Below are positions 36,017-45,806 of a stretch of 64,000 nt of DNA, in pieces. Below the pieces are notes generated by a model, which saw nothing but the letters and a program-made list of their open reading frames with translations, made no database searches and was not told the DNA's origin. The DNA lies in the NCBI RefSeq assembly GCF_032062135.1, contig NC_092858.1, forward strand, positions 121,057,129 to 121,121,128, in the 5' to 3' direction. A program made the position numbers and the translations under genes. The DNA is from Pyxicephalus adspersus. Lineage: Eukaryota > Chordata > Amphibia > Anura > Pyxicephalidae. Positions within the stretch are counted from its first letter, which is position 1. Each line of letters opens with the position of its first letter.

Positions 36017-36900
36017 AGGATAACTTCTATTAATGTTAGAGGCCTCAACAGCACCTTTAAACAGGAATTGCTTCTGAAGAAAACAACCTTTTTGAAAAAA
36101 GATGTTCTTTTTGGTCAAGAAACTCTTTCTGATTCAGATCTGCTAACTCAAGAACAGTCTTTACATTGGTAAATGTCTATGCATATCAAGCAACAATTCC
36201 TCAGAAAAGGTTTCATATTGCTACTTTAATGTGCTATTTGACCCCAAGCAAGAATTAACTTCTGCAGCTAGAAGAAACCCACTGCATTTTCAACAAATTT
36301 TTAATGAACAAAAATTTTCAGATTTTTTGCCATATGTCACTTAATGGGACTTTATCTATTTGTATACTTCCCATCTCTCCTACTCAAAAATAGATTTGTT
36401 TCTGACTTGCAAGTGGTCCTTTTAAAATGTGTCCCCTTCAACAACTGGCACTATCACTGGGTCTAATCATGCTCTGATCATCATTAAACTTACAGAACAC
36501 TTTCAAGACCCCTTGAAGGCTGAACATGTACATAATTGGACACCCAAAATACATGCAAAGGATTGAGGAAGAAAAACAAAACAAATCTAATTTTTCTTTA
36601 CAACATTCATGCTCTATTCTCAAAGACAGATTCTAAAGTTAATTTGCATATGCTTTGAAAAACTTTATAGCAAACGTAATAAAAGTAAAAATAAAGTAAT
36701 AAAGCTGGAGCTTACTTAGCATTAGAACTTAAGTTTCAGTATCAAAACCACATACCATCCATTAAAAACTTCTCTGACAATCAAAAATATTCCAACTCCA
36801 AAGATATTGTCAACTTTTTTATTGACTACTACAGTTCCCTTTATAATCTCCAACCCATACATTCCCCAACCAACCCCCTCAAATATAAATATCTTTAGTT
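36017..36900 (+). pseudogene. L1-type LINE ORF2 endonuclease fragment
   Basis: RITSINVRGLNSTFKQELLL opens the segment (36017 onward) and continues to DVLFGQETLSDSDLL, with an in-frame stop at 36170-36172. SINVRGLN and the QET triplet match the N-terminal apurinic-type endonuclease of L1-clade ORF2, in which N and E are active-site residues. Further on, SYSKIDLFL (near 36380) and GSNHALIIIK (near 36465) correspond to the conserved S-x-R-I-D and S-D-H-A blocks near the end of the same domain. Multiple stops and frame changes follow to about 36900, where similarity fades before any reverse-transcriptase core. Known role of the intact domain: nicking target DNA to prime reverse transcription. Confidence 0.82.
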
Positions 36901-37126
36901 TTAAACTCTCTCTATGTTTTCTCTATGTTCTAGTTTTAAAATCTCTCTATGTATGCTTCTGACCAACACACTATTCTCTCTAAAACTTTCCTTGCAATAG
37001 AAATAAACAAAAACATAGACACTTTACATATTTATTATTACTAACAGTATAGGCCTTTCTGGCTGATATAATCAAATTGGCAGCGTCCTACAATTGCACA
37101 TTTCTATCTAACTATCTATTTGATTC

Positions 37127-37262
37127 ATGGAACAGCCGATTGCCTTGTGGAATCAGGAAGGATTTTTTTTCCCCTATTGGTGTAAATTGTACCAGGGTTT
37201 TTTTCTTTTGCCTTCCTCTGAATCAATTATGTTCATAAGGTTCATATGTTTATTTCCCTTGT
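37127..37262 (+). mobile_element. CR1-like LINE 3' UTR fragment
   Basis: GGAACAGCCGATTGCCTTGT, ATCAGGAAGGATTTTTTTTC, TTTTGCCTTCCTCTGAATCA and AGGTTCATATG match the 3' UTR at about 2735-2890 in the same order. Only the UTR is present. Confidence 0.75.
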
Positions 37263-37927
37263 ATGTATATATATATATTTCCCTTGTAAATATGTATTTA
37301 CCCAACTCTTTCTTAGACCGACTAAAAGTGATAATTAATGTTCCAGTGGAACATTAAAACTGCTACATCTTTCAAAATCCTTAGTTTCAAGATAAGGGAA
37401 TATCCATGTTTAACTAATAGTTATTCTGTTTAGTCAAACAATTCATGTGGTTAAATGGGAACAATAATGAGTAAGCACTTTCCAGATCATACTTGGAAAA
37501 CAGCACTCAGCAGATCTCTTTTAATAAATCGTATATTACTCCATATAAAGTAACAAAATTTCATAGAGAACATTCCTACCAATATTCGAATGATGGCCCC
37601 ACAGGCTCACTTTTCCAGATCCTTTGACAATGTAAATTCAGTCCTTATTCTTATTTCTGAACTCTAACATTTACTACACCATGCCCTGAATTAGCAATTC
37701 TGCACAGACCAATAGCATAGATCAATTCAATTTTATTCACACGATTGTTGTCCATTTGCTGCCATTTGCCATACTTACAGTAAATATTACCACGCATATG
37801 GGGGAATCGTTTGGAAATGTTTAATGATCTTTACCTCCTATTTTTTCCTGGAAAAGAATTTGCACTTCAAAACAACATCTATTCAAATTTCCATCTGTCT
37901 GGTGGCTGCGTAACTAAATGTACTGTA
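37263..37927. other. AT-rich sequence, possible decayed L1 body
   Basis: Lies between the L1 endonuclease fragment and a possible L1 3' end. No conserved motif could be read with confidence. Confidence 0.3.
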
Positions 37928-38150
37928 AGTGCAAGCTATTTTCATTGTCTTTTATTTATTTAGTTGTTCGTATTATTGTCTGTTATTTCCCTTGATTGTT
38001 ATAATTTTTACGTTTATTTTGCTTCTTTGCTTCTTCTTACCTACAATTTTTATTGCATTATATGGACCTGTTCTCCACATTGAAACATACACATTGTACT
38101 GGCTGTGTTTACACATGTCTTCCAATAAAGAACATTTAAATAAACCAGGG
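37928..38150 (+). mobile_element. Possible L1-type 3' end
   Basis: A 91-codon frame (37929-38204) starts with a strongly hydrophobic Phe/Ile/Leu-rich stretch. It ends in YTLYWLCLHMSSNKEHLN, followed by AATAAAG at about 38124. A hydrophobic tail and weak AATAAAG signal recall the 3' end of L1-type elements. Same orientation as the endonuclease at 36.0 kb, so both may be parts of one deleted insertion. This is an inference. Confidence 0.35.
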
Positions 38151-38443
38151 GAGGAACTTCAACTAACAGACAAGTGGCCTTTCAGTTGCCTGATTATATT
38201 GTGAATTTTGCAGTGAAAGTTGCGTTTTTTATTTTCCTTCTTAGCAAAATTGATTAAAAAAATTACGTGGATTCTTTTCTAAGCATATAAAGTACTACAA
38301 CAGTTCCAAAACAAGAACAATGTGATAAACAGATTCAATTTCCAATCTGAATATTATTCAGCCTTTTTCCAATAAAGTAAAAAAGTGGACTAAGCCATTT
38401 CTTTGCTACACATCACTTATAAAAAAACATTCAGCCATATAAA

Positions 38444-38505
38444 TGTACAGCGCTGCGTAAAATGTTGGCGCTATATAAATCTTGTTTGATAATATTAATA
38501 TTAAA
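38444..38505 (+). mobile_element. L2-type LINE 3' tail, short
   Basis: TGTACAGCGCTGCGTAAAAT and TTGGCGCTATATAAATCTTG, then a degenerate TAA/TTA stretch. Only the terminal ~60 bases remain. Confidence 0.85.
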
Positions 38506-39117
38506 CATCAACATTTAGAATATGGTCTTAACATTTTGATCTTTTCAATAAATTTCTCCATCACATAACAATAAACTTCAAAGTTAATTTATGTATGGTA
38601 AAAAAAAATGTCTTCCATCTTTTTCCTTACTCTCCTTTGCTATAGGACATGCATAGTAGTGAAATTTCATTCAGAACATTCTTTAGCCTGATTTATTGTA
38701 AAGGTAATACAAACCTTCCTAACTTTTATAGGAATGTCAAAAATGTTGTAAAGTACCTTAGAACCACTATAACTCTTCATCAATTGTTTGTGGTGCGTTG
38801 TTCATTGTTCATAAAAGGTAAAACGCTTATACGTTACTTTACTTGTTTTAAGATTATCAGGATTTACCTTTATGTGGGTTTTCCTACCTTTTTTTTCTAT
38901 ACATTAAAGACTTATTACACTGTTAACATTATTAGAATGCTAGGTATCTGCTTGGATGCTAATCGGATGTTCAGCAATTTTTGTATCACAAAACAGAAGC
39001 AGATATGTAAATTATGAGTTCTAAATTACCTAGGTGCATGTTAGTTCAAGGAAGGTGATTTTAAGTTTTATAACCAGGAACACACATGTAGAGTCTGTTA
39101 TGGCAGTCCTGTAAACC
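38506..39117. other. AT-rich spacer, nothing recognised
   Basis: A 122-codon plus frame (38649-39017, starts MHSSEISFRT) has no recognisable domain and AT-driven composition. Treated as chance. Confidence 0.4.
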
Positions 39118-39299
39118 GAAGACAAAGTCACCAACACTCCAAAGTACAGGATTCTTGTTTTTTGTAAAAGTCACAACATATTAAAAAGCCAACGTTTTGG
39201 GGTTGGGCAGGATCCCTTTCTCAAGGTAACATAGTTGTAACAGTGCTTTTACAATAAAGCAAGAACCCTGTGCTTTGGAGTGTGGATGACTTTGTCTTC
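39118..39299. repeat. Inverted repeat, 40-bp arms (36/40), possible retroelement terminus
   Basis: The 40 bases 39118-39157, starting GAAGACAAAGTCACCAACAC, pair with 39260-39299 at 36 of 40 positions. Symmetry continues inward with gaps (TTGTAAAAG against CTTTTACAA). The ~100-base loop holds CCAACGTTTTGGGGTTGGGC and CTTTCTCAAGG. On the minus strand this reads as CTTGAG...CCCCAAAACGTTGG, a layout reminiscent of terminal regions of Penelope-like elements. Classification is uncertain. Confidence 0.8.
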
Positions 39300-39992
39300 T
39301 ATTTTCATTCTACCAATGCCATCTGTAGTTGTCACTTCAAGCCTTCCTCTTTGACAAGTCTGTCTGCTGTAAGGAGTGCATTCCTATCACAGAGATTGCT
39401 GAGTTATGGCAGTCCATCTCTTTCTTTCAGATCAGGTTCACTTTAAGATGTTGTTGGCTATATTGTCATTGATTAGTGAATCTCACTGAGAATCTGCTAA
39501 AGCAGCAATGAGAGTAAAACCGGCAATCACCTATCCATTCGGTAATTGAATGCCCATGTATAGAACAGTTTACAGAATGAGAAATAGAATACAATATAGA
39601 AAAGTACTAGCTAATTAGTACAAATTTTATATTTGGTACAAATACATTCTCCAGATATTCAGGTGTGAACTTAAATTCTTCCGTAACTTTTGACCCAAGG
39701 TAGAAGTACTAGACTAAGGTTAGGGACTCCACCTTGCACAAAGGTCATGGATAGGCAGTGTGGTTCTACATGTTTAGTTTTAAGTGTAAGTGTGGTAGGG
39801 AATTTTTTATAATATAGTGTTTTGCTAAAATCGCAGAAACTTGCAAAATCAAAACATGTACATTTGTATACTAGTGTCATGCTATTAGTCCTGAAATACA
39901 TTAGGACTAATGTACAACTGTACTATAGGCTACATTTTTTTTTCTCAAATTAAAGTTTCTCATATTATATATTTTTATATAGTCCAGCCTAA
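39300..39992. other. AT-rich spacer, nothing recognised
   Basis: No feature supported. Confidence 0.4.
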
Positions 39993-40050
39993 GTCCAAAC
40001 TATGGTGGCCTCTGCTATAAATATTGTTATGACTACAAATGAACACAGCT
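39993..40050 (+). repeat. 58-bp direct repeat, left copy
   Basis: Begins GTCCAAACTATGGTGGCCTC and ends GAACACAGCT. It is identical at 57 of 58 positions to 40967-41024. The pair brackets 916 bp containing a decayed Tc1-like element. Confidence 0.97.
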
Positions 40051-40129
40051 TGTAGAACCACCAATAAAGCAGCAATGACCTGAAATACTAATTTTGTGTA
40101 TGACTTTATAAGTCGCTCTTCTTTTACAG

Positions 40130-40960
40130 CATTAATTCAATTTTTTGAGGTTTGCAGACATTCGTTTAAACACAGCTCTTATGAGGTCCCAACATTTTCA
40201 TTGAGTTAAGATCCAGACTTTGGCTGGGCCACTGTAACACCTTGATTCTTTTCCAACCATTTCCAACTATTCTGTTGTAGATTTGCTGGTGTGTCCGGCA
40301 TCGTTGTCCTGTTGCATGATCCAACTCTGGCAAAGCTTTAGCTGACACACAGATGGCTTCACACTTGGTGTGCGGAGGTATACAAATCATCACCCCGCCA
40401 CCAAAGTGCTTTGACAGGTAAAGCAAGCAATATGTTTTCAGTCTTTTCTTAATTGTATTGTCATGAACTCTAACATATAACATGCCGAGGCTTGTAGAGT
40501 GTAAAATGTAGCTCTTCGGTTGTCAGCAGTTTTTCTGAGCAATGTACAGTCTGACCTGACTTCCACTTCTGGGAAGATTGGTGATTGTCTTAAACAATGT
40601 AAAGTTGTGAATAATCTTTGTCATTGTAAAATTATGAACTTTAAATTATGCATTGTGGTAACCTACATCAAATATTGAGCATCAAAATGCAAAAACCTCT
40701 GCTTTTATAGGGTGAGTCACACTTGTTGATGATCATTTTATCAGGTGCATTTGAACAGGAGAATGTGGCTATTACATAGCCTCTAATTTCTATGGAAGTG
40801 GTAAGGATGACTTCATTTTTTATATACTGCTTCTGCATTTTGCCTTAGCCTTTGTTAAATAAATAGTTACACTGTGTAATATGTCATGTTTTGTTGTTCA
40901 TCTGATATTGTTTTTACCTAATTTTAAGACCCGGGTGAGACCACTAGAACCTATGTTTTC
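40130..40960 (-). mobile_element. Tc1-like transposon remnant (copy C1), internally deleted
   Basis: A decayed minus-strand Tc1-like element. Shared words with the copy at 54.3-54.8 kb include TCATGAACTCTAACATATAACATGC here against TCATGAATGTTAACATTTACCATGC there, so both belong to one family. The promoter-side end runs to about 40960 (GTTAAATAAATAGTTACACT, then CTAATTTTAAGACCCGGG). The element is about 830 bp, roughly half a full-length Tc1. Precise TIR ends cannot be placed. Confidence 0.85.
40166..40680 (-). pseudogene. Tc1-like transposase remnant (copy C1)
   Basis: From high to low coordinates the minus strand shows VHDNTIKKRLKTY (end of the DNA-binding region), then, after a deletion, GGGVMI (a conserved segment between the first and second catalytic residues), and LQWPSQSLDLN just before the third. 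The P-I-E that should follow reads SMKM, so the third catalytic residue is lost, and the WTDE and DNDPKH segments are missing or unreadable. The central coding part is collapsed and several frames are used; the protein cannot be functional. The open stretch 40166-40483 is a by-product of these deletions. Confidence 0.82.
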
Positions 40961-40966
40961 TCCAAT

Positions 40967-41024
40967 GTCCAAACTATGGTGGCCTCTGCTATAAATATTG
41001 TTATGACCACAAATGAACACAGCT
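40967..41024 (+). repeat. 58-bp direct repeat, right copy
   Basis: Same 58 bases as 39993-40050 with one difference (GACTACAAA there, GACCACAAA here). Lies immediately beyond the right edge of the Tc1 remnant. Confidence 0.97.
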
Positions 41025-42671
41025 ATGTATTACATCCTTGCTTTGATTTGCTAAATTGAATTAATTTGCAGTCCTCGTACAACAGTGCTCATTGAGGGAG
41101 AGAGAAGCAGTACCAAAAGCAATTAGTTTTGCTTCAGTAAAAGTAATGTGCTAATAGTAGGACAGTGACAGAAACATGAACATTTAGATCCACTACATCT
41201 CTTTTTAGTATTCACTTACAGACATGAAGTGCAGAGTGACCCACTATACAACCCGTGTTACTAAAATTCAGCAGATAAAGATAAAACAGACCCTGCCAGA
41301 CAGACTAGTAAATCTCAGAAATGGAATACAAATCCTTTGGAAGGTAAAACCAATATGTTCTATGTATAGTATATGTGCATATAGATGTTTCACTGGAGTT
41401 AGGGTTTATTAATGAAGGCCCCAGTGGTACAGGCCACTCATTTTTATACAAAATAAAAAACATACTTGGGTCAAATAAGCATTCAATGTGAAGATAAAAG
41501 AAGGTAAAGATAAATTGTCTACATGAGCACAATCCAATATTTATGACTTGTTTTATTCCAGTATCTGCCCTTTAGAAGTTTGGCTTGATTTTACAATACA
41601 TACATAAAGATTATATATTACTGAATATCAATGCAAAAAATCAAATTGAATTGACTGTTCAATTTTTTACAAATCTAAAGTTGTTACGATCATTTGTGAT
41701 AATCTTCAGACAGCTCACAAACCAATTGCTATTGGGTGAAATGTCAATGCTTATTGTTCTTAAACTAAAATCACACAACCAGTCCAAATGTTTGGGACAA
41801 TCTGTTGTTCATTTTCTCTCAAGCCAAAAGTTACAGCAGTCGTAGCTTTGCAGTCTGTAAATCACATCCCGAGTCCATATGTTTTCTTCTCTCATAGTGC
41901 GGCCTGATGTCCAAGCCAAAGAATAGTTGAAAACCAAACAAAACCTGATGATTACAGCAAACAGATGCTTACAAGTCGCTTGGGTTAAACCACTTTATCT
42001 ATGTTTGTTTGGACTGAAGATGCAGATTTGGCTTTCTGGATCACCCCTTTTTCATTTGTTTTCATTTTCTGTGTAGTTTTGACAAATTCTTTAAAGAGCT
42101 AGTAGAAAATCCCTTACTGTATTTAAATCATCCTTTCAGACCAACTATATATGTCATTCAAAATGGATAAACATGCTGCTGCTTCTAGAATTTTACATAG
42201 AGAAAAACATTGATTTTATTTCCTAAAATTCCCAAAGCAAATAATTAATTTTTAGGTATTTTCAAACTTAAAAATGCCTTGTGATCCAGCCAGTGCCTAA
42301 AACGTCATCATTACACAGGCAATGCCTGGACAGGATAATATCAGTGCTTGAACATATATTCTCAATGCAAGTCAGCATTAGCCATCCTTACTTTCTAGGC
42401 TAGGTAAGTTAAAAACAATACAGCTAATAAACAGGCTACTGGGATAAGACAGTAAAAAAATACTATAGAAATACTATACACAGAAAAAAAGGCCTCTTCA
42501 GCACAAGCAATGTCTTAGATTTGCAACTAATGTATTCAAGTCTCCTATCCTAATGTACTTATTGGATTAGGAAAAGCAGACATCTTCAATGGTGCTGTGC
42601 AAAGCAACATAGATGAACAGTACAAAGAAAGTCACAGTGAATAAAACAGAAAGGGTGTATAAAATTATTCA
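41025..42671. other. AT-rich spacer, nothing recognised
   Basis: Short frames (up to 86 codons at 41585-41845) without recognisable domains. No repeat ends supported. Confidence 0.4.
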
Positions 42672-42730
42672 GATAGATGAAACTATCCTCCATAAGATGT
42701 GACATCTTATGGAGGATCATTTCATCTATC
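42672..42730. repeat. Near-perfect hairpin, 29-bp arms, 1-base spacer
   Basis: The arm 42672-42700 (starts GATAGATGAAACTATCCTCC) pairs with 42702-42730 at 27 of 29 positions; the two mismatches are adjacent. With a single-base spacer this is almost a pure palindrome of 59 bases. It lies just left of a Penelope-like terminal sequence. Confidence 0.96.
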
Positions 42731-42739
42731 CCAGGCAGA

Positions 42740-43130
42740 CTTGAACTCTTCTTGGCTTCTGGTCTCACCATTTGGTTGCTGCTTCCTGTTTATTGGTACT
42801 CATCGCCATTCTGTGCTCCTTTCCTGTGTGAACCTGCTTTGGCGCTTGGAAAGTGATACTAGAATTTGATTTTATGCTGTATCATTATATTTAATAGTCT
42901 CATTTAGCCTCATCCTGAAGAAGTGGTGTTACGCCACGAAACGCATACGTGATACACTGGCACTTCTTGTGAGACTTGCTATTTTTCAGCTATGTGTTTA
43001 TGTTGATACTTTTATGAAAAGGTGATACTTTTATGAAAAAATTCTTCACATTTAGAGATGGCATGTATCTGCGAGGGTTAATTTTACCAATAAAAATGGA
43101 TACAAGGTTTTTAACCCTTTGCTGAAATAC
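42740..43130 (+). mobile_element. Penelope-like terminal sequence (putative)
   Basis: Contains CATCCTGAAGAAGTGGTGTT and CGCCACGAAACGCATACG. A CTGAAGAAG...CGAAACGC block of this form is characteristic of terminal repeats of Penelope-like elements, known to carry hammerhead-ribozyme motifs. The related block at 47228 has the same layout. A 20-base duplication (GTTGATACTTTTATGAAAA / GGTGATACTTTTATGAAAA) lies at about 43001-43040. No reverse transcriptase is visible. The family is assigned by motif only. Confidence 0.5.
42915..42951 (+). ncRNA. Hammerhead-ribozyme-like core, probably inactive
   Basis: CTGAAGA (42915-42921) fits the CUGANGA core. GTGG (42923-42926) pairs with CCAC (42934-42937) as stem II. 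GAAA (42938-42941) follows, and ACG/CGT could form a short stem III ending in the U before the cleavage position. Against function: an extra A lies between the core and stem II, the base after CGT is G (H, i.e. not G, is required), and stem I pairing is weak. Confidence 0.4.
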
Positions 43131-43812
43131 TTTCACTGAATTAGTCACTGTCACCAATGTCTATACTTACATTCAACAAATTTGCAACACTGGTTCTGTG
43201 ACCCAGAAACATTACACTAACGTTTCCTATGTAAAGAAAAAAACTCTTGCACTAACTTCTCACGTTTCATATTAACCAATGCATACATATTTTTAGTAAT
43301 GAACAACTTTATTTCAGCATTTGACACAGGCCAGATACACTTGTTAAAGTCTGCCAAGGGCGCAACAGCAGAAAAATAATTCTTCCTCCTGGAAAAGAGA
43401 GTTTTGGCATATAAGGCAGAAGTAAACACTGTTTCTATCAAAGGACTTGTCTGGATTTTGCAAAGTGTTATGTATATATAGTTAGCAAGACCAGTCCCTT
43501 CCATCAGCATTTCCTATTAAATTTGTCCTATGCAGATGTCTTGATTAAAACTAAAGAGCCTTGATTTGATTTAGATATACACAAGATACTCCAAGTCTCC
43601 AAGATACTACTTGAGTGGTATTTACTCAGTGGCGGCAGCTAAAGTTTGATTCAATCTATCAAATTATTGAATAGATATGGTGGAGGCATAGATTTGCTTA
43701 TGTCTGGCAGATGCTACCCAGTAATGGTTCCAAGACCTTGACACCTGTATACATAACAACTTTTCAAAATGAAAAAGAGACATAATAAAGTGTATTTGTC
43801 ATGCTACTTTTT
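43131..43812. other. AT-rich spacer, nothing recognised
   Basis: A 97-codon minus frame (43217-43510) has no recognisable domain. Confidence 0.4.
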
Positions 43813-43838
43813 TCTTACTTACTTACTTACTTACTTAT
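43813..43838 (+). repeat. CTTA tetranucleotide microsatellite
   Basis: Six consecutive CTTA units. Confidence 0.95.
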
Positions 43839-43849
43839 ATTTAGGCAAG

Positions 43850-44450
43850 CTGGGATCACTGCAGTACACAGGACACAGCTGCATATTCCAAAAATAGTGT
43901 ATTTTAATAAACCCAAATAAGTTTACGTTAGCATACAAAAGGAAAACTTTTTCGCTCTTCAGCAAAATGATAACATAAACACAAGCTTGCAGCAGCAACA
44001 CAATGTTAGTCCGAGAGCTTGGAGTTTATGGCTTCCACTAATGGAGTCTTCCCTTGTTGTCCCTGGGATGTCCAGCCCAGAATCTTTTCTCCATGATCTG
44101 ATAACTTGTAACTACACCTGCCCATACCTAGCAGTTCAGGGAAACTTCTTTTCCAGAACTGCTTAGAATATAAAACCCCACCTGTCAACAACAAAGTAAA
44201 CCAGACTCTGTCTGGCTTTTCCCTTGGACAGGTTGAAATAAAAAGGCCCACCCAAAGTTTTTTGTCATTCCACTTCCAACGACCCTGGAAATTTTTAACA
44301 GTCATTAAACTATAGGTTGCTATACTACATGGCCCCTTTCCCTGTACCCTGCCTATCTGTCTAGGCGGGACCAAAAGCCCAAAAATGGAGTAAGCATACC
44401 GCCCATCCAAAACCCATCCATGGGTTCCTGTACATTGGGTATTTATGAAG
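43850..44450. other. Unclassified block with 134-codon minus-strand frame
   Basis: Composition is more balanced than the surroundings. The minus-strand frame 44006-44410 (starts MDGRYAYSIF, ends AINSKLSD) is Gly/Lys/Trp-containing and less AT-driven than chance frames here, but I recognise no domain. It may be an old repeat (a solo LTR is possible) or chance. No function assigned. Confidence 0.2.
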
Positions 44451-44849
44451 ATATTTTCTTTGCCAACATGGCATAATTATTGTAATTATTGAACTTCCTT
44501 TGACAGAGACAGTAAAAGGGCAGAGGGTCCTCTGTCACTTCCATATTCAAAGGTGCTTCCTGAAACACTAAGGCTCTTAGATTGTAGGTTGGCTCTGAGG
44601 TGCAGATCTGGGAAAGGTTAGGCAGAGCAGGCGGGTGCTAACCTGGAAGAAGGAGATAACATACCAAAATGCACATTGGGGATTCTTCCATTTTTGGTAG
44701 TGCTCACATAAAGATATTATTGTTGATTATTACAAATACAAAGGGGCTATAATATGATTAGTAACACAGCATATAGGTCCAGTCCTTTCAGCAGAAAACT
44801 ATGCACTGTAACTTCTCCATAGGCAACATTTCAGGAAGGCTACAAAGAC
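44451..44849. other. Spacer, nothing recognised
   Basis: No feature supported. Confidence 0.4.
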
Positions 44850-44852
44850 AAT

Positions 44853-45076
44853 GGGGCTGATTTATTAAAGCTCTCCAAGGCTGGAGAAGATAAACTTTTA
44901 TCAATAAAGCCTAGTGATCCAGAAAACCTGAAATAGATTTCTTAAAATTAATTTGCTGTATGTTAGCAAATGTTTTCAAAACTGCACCAGATCTATTCCA
45001 GGTTTGCTGGATCACCCAGCTTCACTGATGAAAGTGTATTCTCTCCAGCCTTGGAGAGCTTTAATAAATCAGGTCC
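44853..45076. mobile_element. Foldback MITE, full-length reference copy
   Basis: A 224-bp element whose halves are inverse to each other: GGGGCTGATTTATTAAAGCT at the left, AGCTTTAATAAATCAGGTCC at the right, with CTCTCCAAGGCTGGAGA against CTCCAGCCTTGGAGAG. The inner parts also pair (GATCCAGAAAACCTGAAATA against CCAGGTTTGCTGGATC). AAT flanks it on both sides (44850-44852, 45077-45079), a 3-bp target duplication also seen for the copy at 54071-54259. A 3-bp duplication would suit a PIF/Harbinger-type element. No coding capacity. Confidence 0.92.
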
Positions 45077-45079
45077 AAT

Positions 45080-45318
45080 GGAAGAGTTTTACACAAAAAG
45101 AGCAAATTAAAATTCTTTTAGTCAGTTTTAGTTGAATAAAATTATTCCTTACTTCATATTTGAAGTTATGAATTAAAGTTATTGAAAGAAAGAAAAGATT
45201 TCCATTAAAGCTACTTTACCTCTCTTTTTTAAGTAAAACGTTCGTAAGTATTCCTCATTGCACACAATACAATATTAGCTATAACTATTAGTAGTAAAAA
45301 CATTTCAGTATGTTTATC
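45080..45318. other. Spacer, nothing recognised
   Basis: No feature supported. Confidence 0.35.
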
Positions 45319-45806
45319 CAGGGAGTGTACAATTGTCTTAGTGGGCCAAATCTTGCCCTCATGGTCCTTTTTTTTGCCCCCCCCCAAAGAATTCCTAAAA
45401 AAACTACAATTGGCCCGCCAGCCCGCGTTACCACCTCACATCATCATTTTCAATACATGCAATACATGGACATTATTCCTATACACCCATCATATGACAC
45501 AAAGCCTAGTCAATGATCACATGGTGCCTGACTACCAGGGGCTATTGTGTTTGTTTTAATCCATTAGAGACTGCATAATGTAATATTTAGTGTCAGACAA
45601 ACTTGTGATGTGAGAGGATAAACAACACACAGCCTGCATAGATAGATAGAAATAAATCTTTTCAGTGAGTAGAGGGGTTTTTTTTTTGTTAGTTATTGAT
45701 GAAGTAGTAAACTTCCTCAATTTTTCCAATAAATTTCAAGTTTGGCCCCTGACTTGGTCTAAGTTTTTAATTTCCGCCCTCTGTGGATTTGAGTTTGACA
45801 CCCCTG
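45319..45806. mobile_element. hAT-type non-autonomous element
   Basis: The right end GAGTTTGACACCCCTG is a standard hAT terminus in inverse form. The left end CAGGGAGTGTACAATTGTC is a mutated counterpart, and GGGCCAAAT / TTTGGCCCC words lie just inside each end. About 488 bp. Flanking 8-mers no longer match, so the copy is older than the one at 9366. Two overlapping plus frames inside are not genes. Confidence 0.78.

Noticed and set aside
35761..36033. 90-codon hydrophobic frame as a membrane protein gene
   Set aside because: AT/pyrimidine-rich sequence directly before an L1 endonuclease; no independent support.
37929..38204. 91-codon hydrophobic frame as a host gene
   Set aside because: Ends in sequence resembling an L1-type 3' end with a nearby AATAAAG; better explained as LINE remnant.
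40166..40483. 105-codon minus frame as an intact small protein
   Set aside because: It is a chimera of separated Tc1 transposase segments joined by deletions.
44006..44410. 134-codon minus-strand frame as a real gene
   Set aside because: No recognisable domain, no splice or promoter support, and it lies in a block that may be an old repeat.
43850..44450. Solo LTR of an endogenous retroelement
   Set aside because: No TG...CA ends or target duplication could be placed; left as unclassified.
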